Shown: positions 16,265 to 25,553, numbered from the stretch's first letter. The stretch is 64,000 bases of DNA from an uncultured Bacilli bacterium (GCA_934179675.1 CAKPQS010000001.1:1-64000); one strand, 5' to 3'. Translations and numbers: made by a program. The notes: generated from the sequence alone by a model not told the origin.

Positions 16265-16289
16265 AAAAAAGTATAGAATTCTATACTTT
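16265..16289 (-). terminator. intrinsic terminator of the pilin gene
   Basis: AAAGTATAG-AATT-CTATACTTT palindrome (22 bp) followed by TTTTTT on the minus strand. The TAG stop of the pilin gene is inside the left arm. Confidence 0.85.
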
Positions 16290-16694
16290 ACAAAAAGTTT
16301 CTTCAGTATTAGACATATTGTATGATAGAACATAACTACCATCAGATTTAACATTAACAACAATATTTCCTGTCATATTTTTAGAACAATTAGGATTAAC
16401 AGGATATTTATCAAAAACACCTTCACTTATAAAAACACTCATTGGTATTACAATTACTTTTTCACCATTAAATAAATCAATTTTAACATTATTTCCATTT
16501 ACATTTAATGTTTTACCCTCATTTTCCGTAATATAAGTTCTAACTGCACTTTTTATTGTTTCAAGTTGTTCATCATAAAGTTTATGTTTTGCTTCTTTCT
16601 GAACGTTATTATAAACAGCAATACCAATAGTACTTAATATTCCAATGATTACAATAATCGCTAAAAGTTCAACTAAAGTAAATCCTTTTTTCAT
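16281..16694 (-). CDS. type IV pilin-like protein, orphan
   Basis: Pilins and pseudopilins form filaments at the cell surface after cleavage by a prepilin peptidase. The 137-residue protein has a textbook class III signal, MKKGFTLVELLAIIVIIGIL, with cleavage predicted after Gly4 and the Glu at mature position 5, then a helical stalk and a small C-terminal domain with two Cys (NCSKN and the FCKV tail) that may form the pilin disulfide loop. No pilus ATPase, platform or peptidase gene is in the window. It lies 2 bp after the mbl stop, so it is co-transcribed with the sporulation/shape genes. Confidence 0.85.
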   Translation of the reverse strand: MKKGFTLVELLAIIVIIGILSTIGIAVYNNVQKEAKHKLYDEQLETIKSAVRTYITENEGKTLNVNGNNVKIDLFNGEKVIVIPMSVFISEGVFDKYPVNPNCSKNMTGNIVVNVKSDGSYVLSYNMSNTEETFCKV

Positions 16695-16696
16695 AA

Positions 16697-17683
16697 CTAC
16701 CTTTCTATTAAATATAAATTATTAAGTAAAACACCTGTTCCTTCTGCAACACAAGAAAGTGGATTTTCAGCAATTCTAACAGGTACTTTTAATTCTTTTG
16801 CAAGTAAACTATCAAGACCATTAAGTAAAGCGCCACCACCTGTTAAAACTATGCCTTTTTCTATAATATCAGCAGATAATTCAGGAGGTGTTTGTTCTAA
16901 AACGTTCTTAACTGTGCGAACAATAGATAAAGCACTATCAGATAAAGCATCTTTAATTTCTGATGATGTAACATGAATTGTATGAGGCAAACCAGTTACT
17001 AAATTTCTACCTCTAACATCCATTTTTTCATTTGTATCATTAAAAACAGATCCAATCTGAATTTTAATTTCTTCAGCTGTTCTTTCACCAATTAATAATT
17101 TATATTTATCTTTTATATATTTTGTGATGTCCTTATCAAAAGTGTTTCCAGCAATTTTTATAGAAGCAGATGTAACAATACCACCTAATGATAAAACAGC
17201 AATATCAGTTGTTCCGCCACCAATATCAACAACCATTGAACCACTAGGTGCTGATATTTCAAGGCCAGCTCCTAAAGCAGCTGCTTTTGGTTCTTCTTCA
17301 ATATAAACTTTTTTAGCACCTATTTTTTCAGCAGCTTCTCTAATAGCGTTTTTTTCAACACCTGTTATATTAGTAGGACAACATATAATAATTTTAGGGC
17401 GTAAGAAAATATTTTTTCCTAAAACTTTTTTAATAAAGTAATCTAACATTATCTCTGTTGTTTCAAAATCAGCAATAACACCATCTTTTAAAGGTCTAAT
17501 AGCTTTTACTTTACCAGGAGTTCGTCCAAGCATATCTCTTGCTTCACTACCAACTGCAAGTATTCTACGATTATCATCATCATAAGCAACAACACTTGGT
17601 TCATTTAAAATAATACCTTCACCCTTAACATAAATTAATACATTTGCCGTTCCTAAATCTATTCCTATATCTTTGCCAAACAT
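16697..17683 (-). CDS. mbl: MreB-family actin homologue, probably Mbl
   Basis: MreB-type proteins form membrane-associated filaments that direct lateral wall synthesis. The 328-residue protein has all actin-fold motifs: DIGIDLGTANVLIYVKGEG (phosphate 1), IICCPTNITGVEKNAIREA, EEEPKAAALGAGL, VDIGGGTTDIAVLSLGG (phosphate 2) and IVLTGGGALLNGLDSLL (adenosine). Adjacency directly downstream of spoIIID is the arrangement of Bacillus mbl rather than mreB, which is why I call it Mbl. It starts 23 bp after the spoIIID stop. Confidence 0.93.
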   Translation of the reverse strand: MFGKDIGIDLGTANVLIYVKGEGIILNEPSVVAYDDDNRRILAVGSEARDMLGRTPGKVKAIRPLKDGVIADFETTEIMLDYFIKKVLGKNIFLRPKIIICCPTNITGVEKNAIREAAEKIGAKKVYIEEEPKAAALGAGLEISAPSGSMVVDIGGGTTDIAVLSLGGIVTSASIKIAGNTFDKDITKYIKDKYKLLIGERTAEEIKIQIGSVFNDTNEKMDVRGRNLVTGLPHTIHVTSSEIKDALSDSALSIVRTVKNVLEQTPPELSADIIEKGIVLTGGGALLNGLDSLLAKELKVPVRIAENPLSCVAEGTGVLLNNLYLIER

Positions 17684-17705
17684 ATTTCCTCCTCTATTAT
17701 ATCAT

Positions 17706-17957
17706 TTATTTGTTTTTATTTAAATACTTATTTTTAGTTGATTCACCACCTCTTATATGTCTAATATCAATATGATATTTTAATATTTTATCAACTTTTT
17801 CATACATTTTTTTATCAATAAGTATTAATCGTTCATGTAAATCTTTATGAACAGTACTTTTAGAAACACCAAACTTATTCGCGATTTCTCTTACAGTTTT
17901 TTCAGTTTCTATCATATATACTGCTTCTTCCAAAACACGATTACGAATTTTTGACAT
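17706..17957 (-). CDS. spoIIID: SpoIIID, mother-cell sporulation regulator
   Basis: SpoIIID is a small DNA-binding protein that switches mother-cell transcription between sigma-E and sigma-K. The 83-residue product contains the family's helix-turn-helix, EKTVREIANKFGVSKSTVHKDL, then ERL..I, and the C-terminal basic helix IDIRHIRGGESTKNKY; the matching Bacillus segment is IRHLRGGEATKLKY. Length is normal. The gene lies between spoIIQ and mbl, the same order as in Bacillus. The TAA stop precedes mbl by 22 bp. This is one of the strongest indications of real endospore formation in the window. Confidence 0.96.
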   Translation of the reverse strand: MSKIRNRVLEEAVYMIETEKTVREIANKFGVSKSTVHKDLHERLILIDKKMYEKVDKILKYHIDIRHIRGGESTKNKYLNKNK

Positions 17958-18003
17958 AAAAACACCCCTTAATAAAATATATAATTTATAGGGATTTTTA
18001 TAC

Positions 18004-18621
18004 TTATTTATTTAATTCAGTAAGTGTTTTTCCATAATTTTTTTCAGGGTCAATATTTTTTCCATTAACAATTAATTCAAAATGTAAATGTTCTCCTAAA
18101 CCACTAGATAAATTATTTTTTCCAGCTTCACCAATAACATCCATTTTGTTAACAATATCTCCTTCTTTTACTTTTACATTTTGTAAACTAGCATAAATAG
18201 TCATAATATTTTCATCATGTTTTATAGTTACAGTAGTACCCATAATCTCATCTTCTTCTAATTTTACTACTTCACCTTCATAGACAGCTAAACAATCAAA
18301 TTTACTTTCACCTTTATATATTACACCAGTATTTGGCATATATGTGTTTTCATAATATATGATTGAATTTTCATGATTTTCTTCTGTATAGTCATAAAAA
18401 GAATTTACAACTTTTACACTAGCATCATTATATGGTCTTTCAATACCTTTTGATATATTGATAACTGGGTAAACTTCATCAAATATATTTTTGGTAACAT
18501 ATCTGGTACTTATATATTCTTCTGTATTTGCAACAGCTTGATATATAAATAATCCTCCAATCAAACTCAAACTACCAATTGCATATAATCCATATATAAC
18601 TGATTCTTTTAACTTTCTCAT
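18004..18621 (-). CDS. spoIIQ: SpoIIQ-like forespore LytM-domain protein, zinc site incomplete
   Basis: SpoIIQ sits in the forespore membrane and pairs with SpoIIIAH of the mother cell to form the engulfment channel. The 205-residue protein has one N-terminal transmembrane segment, a linker, and a LytM/M23 fold at about residues 95-190. Motif 2 (LGEHLHFEL) keeps its HxH, but motif 1, normally HxxxD, reads PNTGVIY, with Asn and Ile in place of His and Asp. Bacillus SpoIIQ likewise lacks the motif 1 His, so the protein is probably a structural, not hydrolytic, partner. It lies between spoIID and spoIIID. Confidence 0.9.
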   Translation of the reverse strand: MRKLKESVIYGLYAIGSLSLIGGLFIYQAVANTEEYISTRYVTKNIFDEVYPVINISKGIERPYNDASVKVVNSFYDYTEENHENSIIYYENTYMPNTGVIYKGESKFDCLAVYEGEVVKLEEDEIMGTTVTIKHDENIMTIYASLQNVKVKEGDIVNKMDVIGEAGKNNLSSGLGEHLHFELIVNGKNIDPEKNYGKTLTELNK

Positions 18622-18653
18622 TCATTCACCTCAATTATATATTGTACATTATT

Positions 18654-19577
18654 TTAAAATTTATACTTTTTTATTTTAACACCACTATAATAATGTTTTA
18701 ATATTTCATTATATTTATATCCTTCAATAGCCATTCCTTGTGCTCCATATTGACTCATTCCTACACCATGACCAAATCCAGTTGTAGTAATATTTACATT
18801 ATTTTTATCTTGTTTTATATTGAAACTCGTAGATCTTAAACCAAAAAGACTAGATATTTTACTTCCCGTAAAATTGACATTATTAATTTTTAATGTTTTA
18901 ATGCGACCTGCTGAAGTTGAATCTATTATTTCTATATTTAATTTTTCATTATATTTTATATTTAATTTTTTATAGAAATTTTCTAACGTAAAAGTATAAA
19001 AATCGTAAAATACAGGTGAAACATTTTGATCCCATTCACTTGACACACTTTTTAAATAAGGAAGACTTATATTAAATACATCAATCGAATTTTCTGTTTT
19101 TCCTGTACTTGTTGAAAAAAAGAAAGCATCTACAACAGAATTATTGTAATCTAAATATTCACAAGAAGTATCATTTACAACTTTTCTTATTTTATTAATA
19201 TTAGCAATATAATTATTACCCCATGCTTTTTTTAAATAATCATTATCTAAATAAACTTGATTATTAGTATTATCTACAACATCATAATTTTTATTTTTAT
19301 TGTATTCCATTCTTTTTAAAGCATAACTTCTGGATGCAACTGCTTGCGCTTTTAAAGCTTCTTCTTTAAAATATAAAGGCATTTCTCCTGCAATAACACC
19401 TACAATATATTCTTCAAAAGGAATTTTTTCTACTTTTTTTGATTCACTTCTATAAACTCTTATAGTTTTTTCATTATGAATAATACCTAGTATTTTAGTT
19501 TCTTTTTTATCTGTAATTTTAATTAAAATATATGGCAATAACAACATAATTATTATAACCAAAATAACTTTTTTCAT
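18654..19577 (-). CDS. spoIID: SpoIID, engulfment lytic transglycosylase
   Basis: SpoIID cleaves glycan strands so the mother-cell membrane can move around the forespore. The 307-residue protein has an N-terminal membrane anchor and the SpoIID fold: EYIVGVIAGEMP (with the catalytic Glu), KAQAVASRSYALKR, NTNNQVYLD, and near the C-terminus GFGHGVGMSQYGAQGMA followed by a LKHYYSGVKI end. All match Bacillus SpoIID in order and spacing, with a slightly shorter middle. The gene is the first of the spoIID-spoIIQ-spoIIID-mbl series, 32 bp before spoIIQ. Confidence 0.95.
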   Translation of the reverse strand: MKKVILVIIIMLLLPYILIKITDKKETKILGIIHNEKTIRVYRSESKKVEKIPFEEYIVGVIAGEMPLYFKEEALKAQAVASRSYALKRMEYNKNKNYDVVDNTNNQVYLDNDYLKKAWGNNYIANINKIRKVVNDTSCEYLDYNNSVVDAFFFSTSTGKTENSIDVFNISLPYLKSVSSEWDQNVSPVFYDFYTFTLENFYKKLNIKYNEKLNIEIIDSTSAGRIKTLKINNVNFTGSKISSLFGLRSTSFNIKQDKNNVNITTTGFGHGVGMSQYGAQGMAIEGYKYNEILKHYYSGVKIKKYKF

Positions 19578-19631
19578 ATCATCACCATAATAATTATATT
19601 ATTTTAAAATTAAATTTTTTGTCTATTCATA

Positions 19632-19658
19632 GAAAAAAAAGAGTGTTATTCACTCTTT
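19632..19658 (-). terminator. intrinsic terminator of the tandem thioredoxin gene
   Basis: AAAGAGTG / CACTCTTT (8-bp arms) and eight T on the minus strand. The TAA at 19646-19648 lies in the loop. Confidence 0.85.
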
Positions 19659-20488
19659 ACTAAATTATTTTCTTTTAAGAAACTTACATAACTACTTGTT
19701 TCAATTTGTGTGTATCCTGATTGAATCTTTGATGCAATCAATTTACCATTTTTAACAATTAATACTGCAGGTGTTGTTAAACCATCATCAAATAATGATA
19801 ATGATGCCATAAATTTTTTTGCTATTGCTTTTTGTTCACTTGTAGCTTTATCTGAATAAGTTTCAGCCATATATACATCATAAACATCTAGTGAATATAT
19901 TTGAACACCAGTTTCGAAAGAAGCTCTTTTTAATTGTGAAATAGCAAAGTCATTATCAGCACTATTACTTCTTCCTAAATATATTACAGAAGTATTTTTG
20001 CTTTTTAATAATTTATAGTATTCACTATAGCTTATTTCTTTTAAATCATTCATTCCATAATCTTTAATTAATTCATATTTATTTAAAATATTTGCTAAAT
20101 AATCTTCATTTTTATAACCAATAATTGATTCTGAAACACCATTTTTACCTATTACAGCCATTGTAGGAGTTCCAAAATCATCGTAATCAACTTTTATTTT
20201 TTCAAGTATATATTTTAATTGACTATCATTAATAGCTCGTGTATCAATATATAAATATTCTAAACCATAATTTTTTTGTAAATCTTCTAAAATTGGTTCT
20301 TGTTTAATACAATAAGTACAACCATCTCTAGCTAATTCAATGAAAGTATATTTATCAGCACTATAAGCTTCATCAAATTTAGAAATAGTTTCTCTTCCTT
20401 TTTTACCACCTACATAATTAATTATTGGAAGTGCAATTATTAATAGTAATATAAGTCCTAAAACCGTTAAAAATCTTTTATTTTCCAT
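19646..20488 (-). CDS. membrane-anchored protein with two thioredoxin-like domains
   Basis: The 280-residue protein has an N-terminal transmembrane helix (residues 6-26) and two thioredoxin-type folds facing outside. The first (about residues 45-135) keeps an active-site pair Cys57-Thr-Tyr-Cys60 in DGCTYCIKQEP, the cis-Pro in GTPTMAVI, and could act as a thiol oxidoreductase. The second (about 150-275) has the cis-Pro region LTTPAVLIVKNGK but its CxxC position reads RSNSADND, so it is redox-dead. A short GNRA-type hairpin, GATGTGAAAACATC, lies just upstream of its GGAGG. Substrates could be the Cys-rich coat proteins or surface proteins; that is a guess. Confidence 0.8.
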   Translation of the reverse strand: MENKRFLTVLGLILLLIIALPIINYVGGKKGRETISKFDEAYSADKYTFIELARDGCTYCIKQEPILEDLQKNYGLEYLYIDTRAINDSQLKYILEKIKVDYDDFGTPTMAVIGKNGVSESIIGYKNEDYLANILNKYELIKDYGMNDLKEISYSEYYKLLKSKNTSVIYLGRSNSADNDFAISQLKRASFETGVQIYSLDVYDVYMAETYSDKATSEQKAIAKKFMASLSLFDDGLTTPAVLIVKNGKLIASKIQSGYTQIETSSYVSFLKENNLVKSE

Positions 20489-20592
20489 GTCAACCTCCTA
20501 TGATGTTTTCACATCGCATTATAATTATATCATAATTTTCATAATTTTAAAGTGTTTTTATATTTAAAATAAAAAATATAACTATTTGTTTT

Positions 20593-22701
20593 TTATTTTT
20601 CAATATTTTCTTTAATAATTCTAGCTAATTCATTATTACCATTTTCATTTAAATGGATACCATCAGGCATTAAATATTCATTTTTAATATCAATATTATA
20701 AACATTTTCTTTATTAATATTACCATTTATATTAAAAATATAAATAATATTATCTTTAGATAAATTAATTAAATTATTATAATCATCTATTGATAAATTA
20801 TTAAACACAAAAACTAATTTTTTAGTTAAATTACCTTCTTTTAATACATTAATAATTTTTTCATAATCATCAATAATAAAATTAGAATCAGAAAAATCTT
20901 TTTTAATATATTCGAAAGCATTTAGTAATATTTCATTACCATAAAAAGTGATTTTATTATTTTTTTTATCTTCATGTTCCTTTATCATATTATCTTTTTT
21001 TATTTTATATTCATTTAAATAATTATTATATATTGCATTATAAATAGCATTAGCATAAGCATTTCTACCAGTAGGAGTTAAATGTATACCATCAGCATAA
21101 AAATATTCTCTATGACCACTAGAAATGCTTTTCCAATCAATTAAATAAACATTTTCATGTTCTGATACATATTTGCTCAAATTATTGTTAACATAATCTA
21201 AATTTGTTGTATTAATAAAATATACTATTCTATTACCTAAAATACTCATTATTTCATCTTTACAAGAAGTAGAACAATCACCATTTGTTCCTAAATGAAT
21301 AACAATAGGATATCCTAATTTATTATTATTTTTTAAATTTTCAAATATTTCTGCCGCTGACCAAGCAGTTCTTGATATTTTAGCATCAAAATAACCATTT
21401 GGAAAAATATTATATAAATTGTTAACCGCACCAAGCATAACAGAATCACCAATACCAACGATAGGTAATTGTTTAACAATTTCTTTTAATTTTTCTTCAT
21501 AATTATTAAAGTTTTTTAATTCAGTTTGCCAATCTTCTTCCTCTTTTTTTAAGTTATCTAAATATTTTTTGTTATTTTCAATTAAATTTTTTTCATTATT
21601 AGCAAGTTGTTCCTTTAAATCATTCATTTCTTTTGTATAATCTTTAGCAATAGAATATTTATAAAATCCGTAAAAAGAAAAACATATTACTAATAAACTT
21701 AATAAAATTTTTAAATATTTAAATTTTTTACCATATAAAACATAATGTAACAAAATTGATAAACTTAAAACTAATAATAGAATTATAAATGTTTTAGAAG
21801 AAATATTAATGTATTCAAACAAGAATATTATTGGATATTGTATTAAATACATTTCATAAGTTATATCAGGTAAATAAGATTTTGAAGATATATTTAAAGA
21901 TCCATACTCTATCATTCTAGCACTTATAATAGTTGTTAAAATCATAAAAATACTATAATAACTATTTGATGATGGTATAAATATAAATAATATTATAAGA
22001 ATAGTTAAGTAAAAAATAAAAATTATATTTCTAAATATCTTATTATTAAAAACCAATATTTTATAGTAATGATTTAAAAATCCTATAAACATTCCAAGAA
22101 AAAATGAAAAACTTCGAGCAAAGGTGTCATAATATGCATAATTAATTCCTTTTGTTAAATTAATTTTATAAAAATAGAAGCTAGATAAAACAAATAAAGA
22201 AAAAAGAAAAATACATGGTATTGATCTAAATTTATCACCTATTTTTTTTAATATTTTAAATAAAAATGGAAAAATCAATTCAAATTGTATGAGGATTGAT
22301 ATATACCATAAGTGCATAAAAGGTGAATCAATATGGCGTGCAAAGTAGTCTAAATTAACGCTTCTTTGCCAAAAATTATTATAGCCAAAGAGAACAGAAG
22401 TAGTTTCTGGTTTTAAATTAAACCAATATATATTGTTAAAAAATGAAATTGTAGCTATTGCAACAAATGTAACAACAATTAATGGTGCATAGACTTTTTT
22501 AAATCGATTTTTATAATATGAAATTAAAGAAAAATTATCTTTATTAAAAGCCGAATAACAAGCTAAATATCCACTAAGTACAAAAAATGTACATACAGCT
22601 AAATATCCGCCTTTTATTATTCCTAAATGATAAAATAAAATAGCAATAGCACTTATTATTCTTATTAATTTTATGTTGCGATAATAAATTTTACTTCTCA
22701 T
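20593..22701 (-). CDS. OatA-like O-acyltransferase with two SGNH domains
   Basis: OatA-type enzymes O-acetylate muramic acid or secondary wall polymers, giving lysozyme resistance. The 702-residue protein has an N-terminal Acyltransferase_3 domain (about 1-340) with about ten membrane spans, opening with the family's RIISAIAILFYHLGI (active His) and a GGYLAVCTFFVLSGY motif, a coiled-coil linker (about 355-405), and a first SGNH esterase-like domain: GIGDSVMLGA (about 417), HLGTNGDCS (about 470) and YADGIHLTPTGRNAYA (about 535). A second SGNH-like copy follows (about 565-702) whose Ser block is lost but which keeps PDGIHLNENG. Such tandem domains are unusual; normal OatA ends after the first. 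It has its own promoter region. Confidence 0.88.
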   Translation of the reverse strand: MRSKIYYRNIKLIRIISAIAILFYHLGIIKGGYLAVCTFFVLSGYLACYSAFNKDNFSLISYYKNRFKKVYAPLIVVTFVAIATISFFNNIYWFNLKPETTSVLFGYNNFWQRSVNLDYFARHIDSPFMHLWYISILIQFELIFPFLFKILKKIGDKFRSIPCIFLFSLFVLSSFYFYKINLTKGINYAYYDTFARSFSFFLGMFIGFLNHYYKILVFNNKIFRNIIFIFYLTILIILFIFIPSSNSYYSIFMILTTIISARMIEYGSLNISSKSYLPDITYEMYLIQYPIIFLFEYINISSKTFIILLLVLSLSILLHYVLYGKKFKYLKILLSLLVICFSFYGFYKYSIAKDYTKEMNDLKEQLANNEKNLIENNKKYLDNLKKEEEDWQTELKNFNNYEEKLKEIVKQLPIVGIGDSVMLGAVNNLYNIFPNGYFDAKISRTAWSAAEIFENLKNNNKLGYPIVIHLGTNGDCSTSCKDEIMSILGNRIVYFINTTNLDYVNNNLSKYVSEHENVYLIDWKSISSGHREYFYADGIHLTPTGRNAYANAIYNAIYNNYLNEYKIKKDNMIKEHEDKKNNKITFYGNEILLNAFEYIKKDFSDSNFIIDDYEKIINVLKEGNLTKKLVFVFNNLSIDDYNNLINLSKDNIIYIFNINGNINKENVYNIDIKNEYLMPDGIHLNENGNNELARIIKENIEK

Positions 22702-22785
22702 AATAACCTCTCTTATAAATAATTATAGCATATTTGAAATTAATATATAATTTATATTATCATCTTTACAGTATAATTTACAAAT

Positions 22786-22821
22786 AAAAACTATTAAATA
22801 TCAAAACTAATATTTAATAGT
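22786..22821 (-). terminator. intrinsic terminator
   Basis: ACTATTAAATAT / ATATTTAATAGT (perfect 12-bp arms) followed by TTTTT on the minus strand. The TAG stop of the 22807-23367 gene is at the end of the upstream arm. Confidence 0.85.
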
Positions 22822-23367
22822 ATTTGTTTTATTAACAGTGTCTGAATTATTTTTTAAACAGGGTTTATATTTCCTTCTTAAACCAATCAATAATATTTCT
22901 TTAAAATTTTGATAAATAGGTAAATAAAGAACATTACCTTTATTACGACAAATTAGTTTAAAATTCTTTTCATTTATAAATTTATCCAAAAATCTATCTT
23001 GAAAGTTTTCACAACGACAAACAATCCATTTTTTGCCAAATATTCCTACTTGTAACCAACCTAATCTCTCAACAGCAAAACTCTCATAAGGTTCATTAGC
23101 ATCAGCATTATTGTGACTATATTCTTTTAATTCATTTTTTACCTTTTCATATATTTTTTTATCATATACTTCTAATCCTAGAAGAAAAATTCTAAATAAT
23201 TGCCCATGATCTTGTAATATTTTAGGTGCTAAAGATTCATCAATAAAATAACTAATCATTTGACCATCTGGTAGAACCCAACCCCTAAATCTTTCATCAG
23301 CTGTACTATATTTGGAAATATCATTCATTATTTTAAATATTTTTTCATTAGTTTCTATTTCGTTCAT
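22807..23367 (-). CDS. conserved-looking protein of unknown function
   Basis: I do not recognise this 186-residue protein. It is soluble, with no signal peptide, and opens with helices followed by DERFRGWVLPDGQMISYFID, a stretch rich in Trp, Gly and Pro that looks like a conserved core. The middle has a strand-helix pattern (ERLGWLQVGIFGKKWIVCRC) and the C-terminal end is basic and low in complexity. It is transcribed away from the LtaS-like gene and has its own terminator. With AT content like its neighbours, there is no sign of recent transfer. Confidence 0.6.
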   Translation of the reverse strand: MNEIETNEKIFKIMNDISKYSTADERFRGWVLPDGQMISYFIDESLAPKILQDHGQLFRIFLLGLEVYDKKIYEKVKNELKEYSHNNADANEPYESFAVERLGWLQVGIFGKKWIVCRCENFQDRFLDKFINEKNFKLICRNKGNVLYLPIYQNFKEILLIGLRRKYKPCLKNNSDTVNKTNTIKY

Positions 23368-23506
23368 AATAACAACCCCACTTTAATTATATTATACATA
23401 ATTTTTTTTAGCAAATTTAAATAATAAATTTTTTAAAAATAATAATATACAATTAATATTTTTACAAATATATTTATTAATAATTATTAAAATGATACCC
23501 ATATAC

Positions 23507-23535
23507 TTGAAAAAATTGTCGAAAAATGGTATAAC
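23507..23535 (+). promoter_or_regulatory. sigma-A promoter of the LtaS-like gene
   Basis: TTGAAA (23507-23512) and TATAAC (23530-23535) with a 17-bp spacer on the plus strand. AGAGGTG then lies just before the ATG at 23559. The upstream 23401-23500 is A/T-rich with no other gene visible. Confidence 0.65.
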
Positions 23536-23558
23536 TACTACATATAGAGGTGAATTAA

Positions 23559-25553
23559 ATGAAAAAGAAAAATTTAATTGATACAATTATTATATCATCC
23601 TTCTTCTTTATAGAAGAACTTATATTTAAAGCCTTAACAAATAGTTTTGTATTAGATTATAGTATTTTAAGAATACTTTTATTATCAACTATTTTGGGAT
23701 TTATAATATCATTTTTAGCAAATTTAACAAATAGTAAAAAAATTAAAATGTTAATAATTTTAATACCATGTATATTAGCAACAATATATGCACTTGCTCA
23801 ATTAGGGTTTATAGCATATTTTGGTATTTACATGAGTACAAATACTGGAGGACAATTAGGTGCTGTTAAATCATATATCATTGATTTTATTAAAAGTTTA
23901 AAACCAGTATATTATACAATATTAATTCCAATTGTTCCATTAGTAATTTACTATAGTATTAAAAAAGTAAATGAACAAGCTAAAATAACGAATAAAGAAT
24001 TATTTATAAATTTACTTGTACTTGTTACATTATGTTCAACATTTTATGGAACTGTCAATTTAAAATTTATGCAAAATAAATATCAACCAATATCAAATAA
24101 AGAATTATTTAATTATCCATCAAATCCAAGTACAACTGTTAATCAATTTGGTATCAATGGATACTTAATATTAGATGTTAAAAGTTTATTTCAAAAAAAA
24201 GTTGAATTGACTTATGAAGCACCTAGAGAAACAATAACAGTAACTGAAAAACATTTTGATGATACAACATGGAATAAAATAATTGATGAAGAAAAAAATT
24301 CAATAAATAATAATTTAAATAATTATTATATTTCTAGAAATCAAACAATAGAAAATGATTATACTGGATATTTTGAAGGTAAAAACTTAATAATGATTAT
24401 GCTAGAATCAGTTAATGAAATTGCAATAAATAAAGAATATTTTCCAACCTTATATAAAATTTATTCAGAAGGATGGTCTTGGGAAAATAATTATTCACCA
24501 AGAAATACTTGTCCAACTGGTAATAATGAATTTAGTGCTTTAACATCACTATATAGTATAAATAACACCTGCGTAGCACGTGATTATAAAAATAATACCT
24601 ATTTTGAAAGTATGTTCAATTTATTTAAAAATAAAGGATATGATGTTTCTTCATATCATGATTATACTGAACAATATTATGAAAGGTCAACATTGCATAA
24701 AAATTTAGGAAGTACATATTATGGTGCAAAGGATTTAGAAATCGAAACAAGTCCAATATACGGAAAATGGCCATCAGATATTGATTTGATTGAAAAGTCA
24801 TACCCAATATTTAGCTCCAATAAAAAATATTTTGCTTTTTTAACAACAGTTACAAGTCATGCACCATATAATAGATCATCTGAATATGGAGATAAATATT
24901 TAGATAAATTTGAAGATTTAGATATACCGACTGATATGAAACGATACTTATCAAAATTAACAGAAGTAGATAAAGCATTAGAAGCATTAATGAAAAAATT
25001 AAAACAAAATAATCAATTAAATAATACTGTAATAGTACTATTTGGTGACCATTATCCTTATGCAATTGATACTAAAACAATTGGTGAAATGTTAGATTAT
25101 GATGTTGATAGCGTTGATATAGATAAAACACCATTTGTAATATATAATTCTAAAATAACACCTGAAGTACATGAAGAATATACAAGTTATATCAACATAT
25201 TACCAACAATTGCTAATCTATTTGGATTAGATTATGACGCAAGATTATATATGGGTGAAGATTTATTTAATGATGATTACAAAAGTATCGTAATATTTCC
25301 AAATGGTTCATGGAAAAATGAAATAGCATATTACAATGCAAATAATAACAAAATAAAATATTTAGGTGAAAATAAATACACAGATGATGAAATAATAAAA
25401 ATAAATAAAATAGTAACATCAAGATTACAAATGTCGACAACATCTATTAAAAAGAATTACTTTAATTATTTAAAAGAAAAATATGAAAAATATGGTATAG
25501 ATAATCCATTAGATCTTTATATCACAGAAACACATGAGGAAGAAGTATCATAA
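23559..25553 (+). CDS. ltaS: LtaS-type polyol-phosphate (lipoteichoic acid) synthase
   Basis: LtaS transfers glycerol-phosphate from phosphatidylglycerol to build lipoteichoic acid on the outer face of the membrane. The 664-residue protein has five N-terminal membrane spans (about 1-170), then an extracellular alkaline-phosphatase-like domain from about 280. Metal/active-site blocks are NLIMIMLESVNE, CPTGNNEF with the nucleophile Thr320, TTVTSHAPY and VLFGDHYPY. Length and topology are those of the family, but the linker is shorter. It lies alone on the plus strand and ends in a terminator shared with sipW. Alternative members of the family transfer other polyol phosphates, so the product is not certain. 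Confidence 0.88.
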   Translation: MKKKNLIDTIIISSFFFIEELIFKALTNSFVLDYSILRILLLSTILGFIISFLANLTNSKKIKMLIILIPCILATIYALAQLGFIAYFGIYMSTNTGGQLGAVKSYIIDFIKSLKPVYYTILIPIVPLVIYYSIKKVNEQAKITNKELFINLLVLVTLCSTFYGTVNLKFMQNKYQPISNKELFNYPSNPSTTVNQFGINGYLILDVKSLFQKKVELTYEAPRETITVTEKHFDDTTWNKIIDEEKNSINNNLNNYYISRNQTIENDYTGYFEGKNLIMIMLESVNEIAINKEYFPTLYKIYSEGWSWENNYSPRNTCPTGNNEFSALTSLYSINNTCVARDYKNNTYFESMFNLFKNKGYDVSSYHDYTEQYYERSTLHKNLGSTYYGAKDLEIETSPIYGKWPSDIDLIEKSYPIFSSNKKYFAFLTTVTSHAPYNRSSEYGDKYLDKFEDLDIPTDMKRYLSKLTEVDKALEALMKKLKQNNQLNNTVIVLFGDHYPYAIDTKTIGEMLDYDVDSVDIDKTPFVIYNSKITPEVHEEYTSYINILPTIANLFGLDYDARLYMGEDLFNDDYKSIVIFPNGSWKNEIAYYNANNNKIKYLGENKYTDDEIIKINKIVTSRLQMSTTSIKKNYFNYLKEKYEKYGIDNPLDLYITETHEEEVS

